Source of the DNA: Nectonema munidae
Lineage: Eukaryota; Nematomorpha; Nectonematoida; Nectonematidae
DNA length: 64,000 nt
Direction of reading: 5' to 3'
Assembly (NCBI GenBank): GCA_030549495.1
Contig: JAUIRK010001052.1
Location: 1,798,001-1,862,000, forward strand
Shown: positions 46,201 to 58,200 of the stretch, piece by piece
Numbering within the stretch: position 1 is the stretch's first letter
Layout: each line of letters begins with the position of its first letter
The notes under the pieces: model-generated
What the model saw: the letters and a program-made list of their open reading frames with translations, nothing else
The model's database searches: none
What the model was told of the DNA's origin: nothing
Position numbers and translations under genes: made by a program

Positions 46201-49200
46201 ACTGTTGAGAAATAGAAAAAATCCAAATGTTGTCAAATATTACCCGCAGCTCAAATGTTGTCAAATATTACCCGCAGAAATTATTATTGGGCTCATAGAA
46301 AAAAATTATGTCTGCTATGAGTTGTTATAGGTTTCACTTGTCCAGGTAATAATTGTTAGAGGCGAAATGTATTAACTTTAATCCTTTCATTTTCTAAAGG
46401 AACTAATTTAACTTCTTCATATACCGTAATTTTAATTTCACGTTTTTGAATAATAAGGAGTTGATTGAATGTATCATTGATTGATTTACCTTCATTTTTG
46501 TAATTTTATTTCCAATATTGTTGTTTTTGTCGCAATACAAATTTGTTTAAAATAAGAAAATTAAACCTATTCGCAGTACTGGTGAGAAATGGTTGAGGGA
46601 AAGGTTGGCAGCCAATATTCTTCTAAGGAAAGACTTTTTAGCAAAGTTGAGGTATCAAGAAAAAATCTCAAGTGCAACAGACAAATTCATGCAACTCTTT
46701 GCAGAACAAGTTCATAAGGATGGAAAAGCTAAGCAACTCAATAATCTACTCTTCGGCTGGTCTTTGCAATGTAAGTCGTCTTCATTTTGTTTATTTACAT
46801 TTTTTTGTTATAAACTATACAACGTAATGTCGGCGTCCACGACATTTTGTCGACAATCTGAGCGAAATTTTATAGACATCAAGACCATAAACTTTAACCA
46901 CCAGCACCTACTCGATGTAAGCCCTTGTTATTGTTTTTGCTATGGGGCCAAGAAGAGCATTAAAACGATCCTCATTCATTGAACTGCGAAGTGAATTAAT
47001 GTGGTAAAACTTGATGTGTTAAAATAAATTTACAAAAAAAAATTGCATAATATAAAAGTAATAAATGTCACACTTACTTACGATTGAAACATAAAAAACT
47101 TTTTAGGGCTTCTCACTTTAGAGAAAGATTGGATCTAAAAAACGAGTTGCATAAGCCATCATAACATTTGAGTTCTACGAAAAGAATTAGATCAAGAAAA
47201 ATTTTCTAGCAATTGGCAATGCAATTTTAGGAATCGATAAAAAATATATGAGAGAATAAAGTGTATTTTTTTGCAATTTAGTGATTTATGCACGGGAATA
47301 ATAATTATGAATCTACTTTTGAAATAGCACTTTTTTCTGTGATTCTTGATGGCGAACTACGCGTTCTGGAAAAGAATGTTGAAAGTGATGTTGCTACCTT
47401 TGTTGAATCCATTCAAAACATGCTCAGCTTTACTACTGAAATGCTTTTAATCAAGCCTTCCCTCTATAAACTCTTATTCAAAAAAAGATGGAATCGTTTT
47501 GTGCATGCATGGGACAACATTGAAAGCATCTGTAAGTCCTTTACGTATATATTTTGAAAGAATAAATTTGACAGATATGACTGTAAAAATATATTACATT
47601 TAACTTTCAATTCGGTCAAATTTATTACTTGGTTTTGCTTCCATTTGATTTGTTTATAATTTTGCTTTTGATAAAAGAGTTTAAATTCGGGAACTAGTCA
47701 CAAATTTTTACTAGTATCCAATTCACTGTACAATAAATTTCAGGTTTGAAAAAAAACATAGCTCTCTTGTGCGTTTTATTATCAAGTTCAGTGTACTGAA
47801 TTCGAATTTGATAACAAAAATTATGTATCACGTCACATTTTTTGTAAATAACTAATTTAATAATTACGCAATATATGCTTATTTCTAATATATCATAAAT
47901 GTATTTGGCTACTATACTAAGATTAGACTGGTTATTTGTATTTATTTCAAAAATATATATTGAACCAGCATGTTTTTGGCGTTATACAATGTATTAATCT
48001 TCATTCTTGTATTTGCTTTTTCTTTTATAAGATGTTTCAGGTGTGTCACTTTTAAGGTTCGAGCAGAAGTCAGCAAGGATAGCAGGGAACCACTCCCCCT
48101 TGTACCTTCTTTCCATTAAAGCTATATCTTGGTGGAACCTCTCTCCATGCTCATCACACTCATATCTGCTGCATTCTCCGGGAAGAAGGACAGATGAGAA
48201 TGAAGAAAATGTATTTTAAGTTACATATTGCACCCGAGGTCTATGTAGCAGGATTGATTAGTCTTTCTACTTTAATTTCTCGCAGTGTCTCTTGGTATTT
48301 TCCAAGAAGTCCTTTGCATACATCTTTGAACGCTTGCTACGCCGCTAGCTCAGTTTCATCCATCGGCCTACAAAAATACCTTCTTTAATCTTAGCATCAA
48401 ATATTTTAGGAAAAATCCTTTTGAGATACTGGAAACAGGACTTACTGTGTTGCAGTGCTTTGGTAAATTGTTTCATTATGCCTATCTTTATATGCAACGG
48501 TGGCAAAATGATTCTTTCCTTCGTAACTAATGGCTCATGATTTACATTATCGCATCCAAGCGTATTAGATTTCCGATGTGGCCATTCTGATCGTATATAA
48601 TGTTCTGACTTTGCCCTGCTGTCCCACTTGCAAATAAAGCACATAAACTTGGTGTATCCAGTTTGTAGGCCATTAAGTATGGCCACTACTTTCAAATCTG
48701 CACAAATTAGCCAATGATGCTCTTTGTATTTTATGCGTTCCAGAATAAAGGGCAGGTTTTCATAGGTTCCTCTTAAAATGATCGAGTGAGCAACTGGAAC
48801 TGAAGGCAAAGTTGTTTCCAATGTGCAACAAAACTGCTTTTATGCTGTAAAGCGATTTATCTATAAATAACCTCCACTCATTCGGTTCATATACATCTCA
48901 AGGGCACCGAATAGGCCTTTGATATCATTACAGTAAGTCAAATTGTTTTCTAAAGTGAAGAAATTCTCTATATCTGCAGAACGCTTTCTAAACACACTAA
49001 TTCGAAAATCTTCATCCAACATATGCCATTGTCGTAAACGTGAAGCCAAGAGTTCACTCTGTTTCTTAGTAAGTGTTAGATCACGAACAAGATTATTGAG
49101 TTCCAGTTGGGTGATGAGTTGTGGTTTCTTATCAGATTCAAGCTGTGTCGTATACGTTTTACCATGAGATTCTGAATCTTCTGAGTTGCTGTTGTCATCG

Positions 49201-52200
49201 CTTGGTAGTTCAGAGGGCGGCTGTGGTACAGGAATATCACTTGAATGTAGAACTGGGCGAATAGCGGACGGAAGATCTGGATATAAAATAGATTTTTTGC
49301 CTTTTCTGCACCAAACATAAGTCCAGTCACATTGCATTTTTGCCAGGCAGAAAGAGAACTTGTACACCTGACACAGCATATTTGAGGTGCCCAACTCGTG
49401 TCCTGGTCACCCACTTTATATCCAAAATACAACTTATAAAGTTTCTTGACACGTTGAGTCAACTACCTATTGTATCGCTTTAGTGTAACTAAACCACATA
49501 TATAGCAAAATTTCTCTAGCGAATTCTTGTATTCTCTCCGCATTTAAAATATTTCTACTTTTACAAAAAACACTTAGTAATCTTAAAAATTAAGATAATG
49601 CTAAAAGCAACAAAAAACTAATAAAAATGAAAATGCATTTATAATAAGGCAAAAAATTTCCTTACCGTTTTTAGATAGACAATGCATGCTTTGCTTTTTG
49701 CGAAAAACTAGAGGGTCTCAGAAAAAAACAAGTTCCGTATAAATAAATTAGTTCTAAACATGGAAATTCCAATTAAAAAATCAAAAGTTATGCGTTCATA
49801 AAATTTCTTCGCTATGAGCACCAATATTTAAAAAGTTTGTGATGACTTAGTTCTTTCTTATGTAATATTTACTTAAATGTATATGCAATCCTTCGCTTAG
49901 CACGCTTGATATATTCAAATGAAAACCGTGTTAATCGAGAAAATTTAACAAAGACTACTCATTCGCATTATAGGCCTATCCTATCTACTTTCAGATATGT
50001 CATGACCTGTTTTCCATCTCAATTTACTGGAAGGAAAACAATGCTTTAGTTAATTGCTTAGGTTAGAGAGAAATAAATGTGCTGTGCATTATTACAAAAA
50101 AACATTTAAATGAAATTTAGTCATAATTTTATTAAACTTTTGCCACCAAATATATACGATTTTATAAACGATATCACATTATAGTCGTTCGCGGTACGGG
50201 TTTTCACTGTAATCTACTTCTTATTTTCTTACATCTCTTGATAGCATTTATTCCTGTATCAATTTGTAAGTGAACGTGCAAACTTCTATCGAAATTTGAA
50301 TCAAGTTTAATAATACTTTGTTTCAAGATTTCAATTTTATGGAACAATGTTTGAATTTCTTTAACAGAATTAGTTTTTTCATCTAATGTTTAATTTTCAT
50401 CTTAATATTATCTTTGTTGATCCATGTTATATAGATCGTCGACACTTAATTTTTCTATGTGTGACTTAATTTAACTCATGAATATTTGGCTCATTTAAAT
50501 CTAAAAAATCTAATCATTCGTAACTTTCTCTAAATCCTCATTTATTGATCAAAAGTTTCCCTTTCCAAGTCAATGCTAATGTACAAGATTTAATTTTTTA
50601 CCGCGCTTCTTGGATATTTTATATAGCATCTTTATGTTAGTTTGAAAATTAAAAAGTTTAAAATACATCTTAAAATCATTTTACTTACCTCGTACAACTA
50701 ATTAAATATTTTTGCTAAATAAAGAAACAATGAACAATTTTTTAACTTCTTATCTAAAAAGCGAAGGTTTATAAAATGCGCTCATCCCCGTTTACCAATA
50801 GGGTTTTTTCATGTATTCATTACAGTGAACTTTTACTATAACTTTTCTCTCTAGATTCTTTGTCGTATTTGAATTGCATTTTAATTTTCATATATAGGTT
50901 ATTAGCTAAAAGTAAGTAAAAGTGAATCTTGGGGAAAATTTTAAGTTGGAATGGCTGGATTCGAAACTGAGAACATTGAGAAACAAATCCACATTCTAAT
51001 CAACCATACCCACACTTCTTTTATAACCTTCGCAAGACGGAACGGGAGTTTTACGTCAATGGTAATTTTCAAACTAAAATTACATTGACTATATTATATA
51101 CAACCTATATAAAAACTAGGATGTAAATTTTCAAAAAGGAATATATTTTTCAAAAATGATAACTTCGATAGTGAATAACTGTATATTTTTTCCTACTGTA
51201 GTTTTTTTTAAACTTAACGCCATCTTTAAAAGAAAATTAACTATAATTCCTTTTACTTTTTAAACTTTATTCACGAAAGAAAAGCAAAAATAAAAATCAA
51301 TTGAGCAAAAAACTTAAAAACATTCAATTTTGATTAGTAAGCAGAAAAAAAATGATTAAAATTAAATTCCACAACTTTGACAAATCCTTTTGCATGTTCC
51401 GCACTTTCTTGTACCTCTCTTTTTTGGTCTACAAGTAGAAACAAAGCAATATCCACGAGAAGAGCAAGCAAACTCAGGGATGTCTTGTTGGATCCCGTAA
51501 AATGAAATGAGTTCCTTGGTGATTCTGTAGGTGAGAGGATCATTACATCTGTTTATCATTGAAAGGTGACTAAGCCTTAGACACAGATCTCTTATGAAGT
51601 ACTTTCTTCCACCTTTTTGTGTCGATGGAAACTTTTCTGGAGCGTTGCTCTTGATGATGACCCAACTGTTATAAGCTGATATGTCTAAATAATTACAAAA
51701 CAAAAGAAAAGGCCATCTCCTTGAAGCTTTGTAGGAAGTGAAGTCTCTTAGCTTTCGATTACAAGTATCAACGCCTGATTTAAACTTATTGTAGTCGACA
51801 ACAGTTTCCGGTTTACGTCTTGGACCCAACAAGTTGATGCTTCCCAAGTGTTGAGACGACTTTATATAAACTACTTTGAAGTCTCGTTGGGAATGCTTGT
51901 GAGGAATGTAAGCAGTCAAGGATGCAAATTCTGTGTAAAGGAATTTACTCTCGCACTCTTGTAAGGCGAGACTTTTTAGATAAGCGGGTCTGAAAAGGTA
52001 AGGAATAAAGCGACGATTTGCTCTTGCAGTGCCACAGACTGTGAGGTTTTGTTGTCGTGCCCATCAGGGGCGTAGCCAGAGGGGGCAAGGGGCAGTGCCC
52101 CCCCCCCCCCCCCCCCCCCAAATACCTTTTCTGCCCCCCAAATACCTCTTCTGCCCCCCCCCCCCCCCAAATACCTCTTCTGCCCCCCTCCCCCAATACT

Positions 52201-55200
52201 TTTTCTGCCCCCCCCCAATACCTTTTCTGCCCCCCCCCTCCCCCAAATACCTTTTCTGCCCCCCCCGCCCCAAATACTAATTATTTTATTTCCAATATGC
52301 TTGCCCCCCTAAATTCCTTGCATGCCCCCCCCCCCCCCAACTTCCATTTTTTGGCTACGCCACTGGTACCCATTTACAAAGTTCATGAGAGGTAAAGAAC
52401 CTGTCCATGAATATGCCACATCCTTTAGGCAAATCACAACTTGCCACAAGACTTTTTACAATTTCCTCGGACGAAAAATAAGTTTTATCGAGGAGACCAG
52501 GGACATAAATTTCGGGTTTGAGCACATAAAATGTTCTCGCGTCATTGCAGTGGTAGCATTTTATGCCATAGCGTCCTGGCTTGGATCGATCATAGATTCG
52601 TAAAGCTGTTCTTCCTCTAAATTTTATCAACTGTTCATCAACAGTTACGCAATCTTGGGGATTTCATAAAAATGATCGTGTAGTTCTCTTTTTGCTCCCA
52701 ATTTATCTTCGGGGTTTCTTTCACTTTTTTTGTCAAAACGTATAAAACGATGGATTAGTAAAAACATATCTCGATTTATAGAAGCTTTTAGAAATGGCTC
52801 TCCATGTTTTTGAGAAAAGAGGTATTTCACGTCTAATTTTTGATTTTTAGCCTGCCCATTTTGTAGTAAACATGCAAAATAGGATAGTATGTCAGCAATA
52901 CTGAACTTTTCAAAACAAAATTTAGTCTTTATGAAAGCTTCAGGCATATGTCTAAAACACAAAAACTAACTTTAGAGAAGAATAAAAAATCAATGACTTC
53001 ATTTTTATGTTTGATTAGTGTAACAAAATTACAAACATCATTTTTGAATAAACACTTTTTCGGAAAGTCAACTTTTCATCATAAAAATTAAGTATAATAA
53101 CTTTTATATTTTTGTATTACAAATGAATAGATGATTTATTTGAAAGTTTCTCCTAAGATATATTAACTATAAAAAGTTTTTTGAATGTCCAAATAGTGCA
53201 CTTAGCAAAAAACTTGAGAAATATAGACTAAAAATTCCTCTTGTTCTTTTTCCTATCATAAATTAACCTTCAAAAATGAAATTTCACGAGAAATTTTCAA
53301 GAATTTAAAATAAAATGTGTTTAAAGCAAATTTTTTCATAGTTGACGTCAGCCTATAAGTAGAAAAAAATTTTAAGACCGAAAAAAGTAGCATCTATTTG
53401 CACATAAGTCTTAAAAAGCAGAGTAATTACATTGACGTCAACTGTGACTAAAACCATTCAATATTTAATTTGACTTACGCAAATGCTTCATCCATCTTTA
53501 ATTTGGTACAACGATAAATATGTGATATTGTTTCAACAGTAAAAAAGAGTTGGAAAATTTTAAAAGGATCATCTAAAGATTTAGCATCTCCTTTAGGACC
53601 ATATGGGTCAGCGACATTATCTCTAATGTTGAAAGTTCCAGGTCTTCCAACATTCGTAGAAAAAGAATCCCATTGATAACGTGTACCGTCTGGGACAAGT
53701 AAGAAATCTGAAACCGTCTCAGAAAGGTTATCTGACTCCTCAGATGAAGACAAAGTAAAACTTTCAGAACAAGAAGTTGTGATGTCATAAGAAACACTTG
53801 AAGACGACTGCATGACGGAGATAATCACACAGTTCAAAATTGAAAAACTGAGAAGACAGAATAAAAGTTTAATTTTGTGTACAAAATGTATTTTATGCAC
53901 AAATGTTTAGTGACGACATTTGAAAATAATTCTCTGCGTGACATCACACAACACCGCTTCAATTTTGTTTATATTTTACCTTCAATATGCTCGGATACAA
54001 AAATTACTTTTGAAGATAAAGCTATCGTGCATTATATAGAAGGTTGAAAACGATATCTCATGAACAAACCAGCACATATATTTATCATTATCAGTCTAGG
54101 GGCAACAAAAATTGACCTAAAAAATTCTAAAAAGTTGACAAATCAATGTAAAAAAATTAACTTTTAGAAAAAAAAGTTAACCTAAAAATTTATTGAAATG
54201 AACTAACAATTGCTGTTATAATATAACATGAAATACTTGAAAATGTTCTCCTTCGAAAAATTTCTGTCTTTGGACATAAGTTTTTTAAGCATGGAAAAAG
54301 ATCCCTCTACCGCTACTGTTGTAGCTTGACAATTTTGAAGGAGATCATAAAGATGGAGACACACTTTTATCATCCATCTTCGTTATTTGAACTAGATCGT
54401 TTGAATTTATTCTTCTATCGAAATAAGTTTTTATATCACATTCATCTTCAAAATGTAAATTTCCATACATTTCAAATGCCTTTAAATTTAAACTTTCTGT
54501 TTTTCGATCATCTCAATCAGTTGTCCATAACTTCTTTTGATACTAATCAAGTCCTTTATTAAACTTTCTTTATTATCTGCTTCTTTTACTCTTCTTACTA
54601 AAATTCCTTCTTCTTCATCAAAAGTCTCAACTATTTCCTTTACTTTATTTAAATTTGTATAGTAGTACAATGCTGCTTTTATCCAACTTCCCCATCTTGT
54701 AACAATTGGATGAGGAAGATAGCCGATCGATTTGAATTTTTCTTTTCTTGCCTTGTTCTTGATTGTGGCTGCTTTAACAGAAGCAATCACTTCATCAACT
54801 TCTTTAAAATGTGCCTTTACTTTTAATGCACAATTGTGTAAAAGATGGGCAAAGCATGTAACGTGAAACATATTAGGGTATAGAACCTTCAGTTGTTTAC
54901 CTGCAGAAATATTATATTTGGCAGCATCGCTTAAAAATAAGAAAAATCTTCTCTATTTACATCTAGCTGCTTAATTAAGTCGTCAAGAACAAATATCACC
55001 CTTTGCGAATTGAGACATCAATGAACTTTGTCTTCACTGCATACACCTTATTTGGTTAATCTAAAGTGCCAATAAGAACATTAATGAAAGATTCGCCATA
55101 CACATTTGTTTCATCCATCATTAAGAAAACCTTTTTATTAGCAATTTTTAATTTTATTTTAGAAAAACTTTCATTTGCAAGTTCATCGACAATAAGCCTA

Positions 55201-58200
55201 CTAGTTGAAATTGATGGTAATGTGTACCCCAAATCTTTGAAAAAGTTCATTAAACTTGAGTGTCCCAACTTGTGTATATTAGATTCCAAAAAACATTTGA
55301 CTAACTTTTTTGTGAAGTTTTTATCAATTTTTTCGGAATATTTCAATATATTTGAAGTACTTGGTAAAGAGTTCAATGCATTTGATGCTTTTTAGTACTT
55401 CTGTGTTTTTCAAAAAAAAATTTTTTTTCGTAATTTACAGTTGTTGAACATAGTATATAAAAAAGTTCTTTGTTCGAGGATAAGATAAATTCTCTAGGAA
55501 ACGGATCAACAATGTGAAGAATCTTTGAAATTTTGGAAGAAGCAACCTTTGGCATAACAAAAATAAGAAAGTTGGAGTGAAAAACAAACAATCAATTTAA
55601 AAACTTGTATCAAAGAATGCAAATTGCATAATGTAACATATGTTGCCATTTATCTCTCTTTCTCTCGCTGTCTCTCTTTTCTCACTGCTTCTCTTTTTCT
55701 CGCTCGTATCTATTATGTTAAAGTTTTATTATATCAAATATCGTCAAATTCAAAAATTGACCTAACAAAAAATTGACTATATGGAAAAAAGTTGACCCAA
55801 CATAAAAAAGTTGACTTTAATTGACATAAAAAATACGAAAAAAAGTATACAAAACTGGAGATTTGTGTTACATCGTAAATCTATATAATTATGCAGTTAA
55901 ATCTAAAAAGTTGACTTTATTGACTTTTGCCCTAAATCACTCTCGAAAATTTTTCTAGTTTGGCAACGCAATCTGTAGAATATAATGCCTAATATACCGT
56001 AACACATACAGCTTCCTCATTCATCATTCCTCGGGATGAAATTTGTTTTGTTTCAATGTCTAACACAATCGTAAACATGAAACCTTGGATTTCTCCACAT
56101 GCGCAAGTTATTATGCATTACTTCATTCATTTCAGGGTTTTGATCAGATCCGAGCGATACATAGAAAATTGAACTGGATTTATTTCTGAGTTTCAAAATA
56201 AAAAGTTTGAAGAAATGAAAATGCATATAAACAAAAGACCTATTAGGGCGTGAGTGGGTTGGTAGAACGTGTGACTTCGAAAATCAAATGCTTGGGTTCG
56301 AATCCCGCTTCCTGCAACTTACTTATAGTTCGATACAAGCGGTCTTCTGGCCTTCTCGATGAAAACATCCTGTGGTACCTACCTAATAGAAAAGTGGGTT
56401 TGTGATATTGCAGAAAGTATTTCAGTAATGCAGATGGCGTTAATTTATTATTACGCTCACATGAATAATTTTTTTCATTTACTAGTTTTTGTGCTTAAAA
56501 TGCTATTTCTTCTGATTTTACATAGAATGTATGTAGGAAATGCAAAATTCATCATAAAGGATCTTTTTTGATGTATGGGAGTTTTACGGCATATATCCGT
56601 CCTTCGTGTATGGTATGAAATGGACCGTCTTGCGAAGGATTAATGCTTTACTTTCTGAGTACTCGAAATGAGGCCAATTTTTTTGAAAAATAAAAGCTTT
56701 ACAATTAGTGATGAGAAGATTAATCTCAATCGGAATTGTGCCTTCGTCTTATCGCTATTTACAACAAATTCACTCTCGCTTGAAGCAGGATTGTTAGGCC
56801 GGAAAAATATTTGGCGACTCCGCCTCCACCTATTTCTAATTTATGAGACTGCAATTCCATTTATATATAATTTTTTTTAACATGACTGAACCTCAATATA
56901 ATTTTGCGGCTTTGACTTTAAAAGTTTATAATTATTCCATATCTACATTTTTGTTTCAAATATTATAAATCTCCAAAAAGTGTGCTGACATGTACCATAT
57001 TTCAAGGTCATTTCTGACCATTTTGGTTATTCAAGGAAAGATTTCCTCAATTTTAGACATTTCTGCTTTGTGTTGGAAGCAAAATTTTTGATCTGTCTTC
57101 TTCAACATAATTTATTAAAAGGTTCTATTGATTTGTATTTGTAGTTTAGTGTCTTTCTTGTATTGTCTTCAAAAAGATTTTCATTATTATCTATAACCTT
57201 TTTACCTGAGACAAAACAACGGAATCTATCCTAAATTTATTTCCAAAGGATTAAAATTTTTTTCCTAAAAACTTTTTGCCCATAAACTCGGTTTTCTTCC
57301 TATACAAACTAATTTTAACATTAAAATAAAAAATTCATTCTTTAATTTTATTGAATTTTTCAGCCTTCTAATGAACTGCAAAAATACAAAGCTTGGACTA
57401 AAATGATAAACATATTTATGTTGCGCTTTTACAACTTTGCACACTAAAAAGAGTGTGTATGAGATAATATTTTAATCAACATATAAGAATATAACTATTT
57501 ATGGGATCCGAGTCGTAATAATTATTACTACTCCGACGCAGACTCTTTCTCAAAAGGTGCGGCTCCACCGACTCCTACTCCAGATTCCGACTCCATGACC
57601 CTGCCTTGAAACATAAAGCTAGATATTGTTTAAATTATTATTTGATTAAAATATAACATCCAAAAATCTATATTTTTATTTAACAATTTCTAGGCAAACG
57701 ACATATCAATAATTCTTTAGAAAAGAAAGAAGACTTTAATGAATTCGTTCAAAGAATTTTCAATGAAAGTAAGCTGGAGAGTGAAGAATCGCTTGGAATC
57801 TTGTTTGATCTTCTTTCTGCAGGAGTAGAAACTGTAAAAGTTTTTATTTTAAATATTTTTATCTCAACTCAAATTGATTTAAAGTTCATCTGAAATTTTT
57901 TTTTACGAATTTTGTAAATATGAACAACCAGGTCAATCCCTTGAATAATTTTTTCCCATTTTAGTAAAAAATGAAGCAGATTGTTAGTGACAAGGCTAAA
58001 AATTTTGTATTAATCATTTAAAAAATGAATCATAATAAATCAGTTTTTAGATAGACTCCTTTAAATTTCTGCAATAATTCAATGATGACAATCCTTAAAG
58101 AATTATAAAATAATGTAGTTGCAATGAAAATAAAAATGGTGGTAAAGAAAAAAGTGTGTTCATATAAATGTTTAAATTATTGTAGAAATCTGTGCAGACC

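Larger units (their letters stand above)
51027..56638 (-). mobile_element. piggyBac copy 3, nearly complete, with nested insertions
   Basis: Ends are CCTTCGCAAGACGG (left) and CCGTCTTGCGAAGG (right). On the minus strand the start MQSSSSVSYDITTSCSES is at 53813. The acidic N-terminus runs to KMDEAFA, where GTAAGTC (53482) and a TTTTAG acceptor (near 52949) delimit a ~530-bp intron, so HMPEAFIKTKFCF follows in frame. The catalytic aspartates are all visible: VTVDEQLIKFRGR, GIFMDRFFTSHEL and NKFKSGVDTCNRK. The C-terminus is a zinc ribbon, CRPKKRGTRKCGTCKRICQS, ending at 51362. Breaks are one frame change near 52665 and a 301-bp hAT MITE (52065-52365). A CGGBP1-type hAT (54097-55934) and a SINE (56244-56388) sit in its 5' region. 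It is antisense to the P450 in intron 3. Confidence 0.88.

Noticed and set aside
47288-47327. P450 exon 3 starting at the upstream ATG or at 47282
   Set aside because: The phase does not match exon 2 and an early stop results; 47328 restores the family alignment.
51945-52395. Several long glycine- or proline-rich open frames on both strands
   Set aside because: They are produced by C runs and the AAATACC repeat in a hAT MITE; no start context, domain or conservation pattern.
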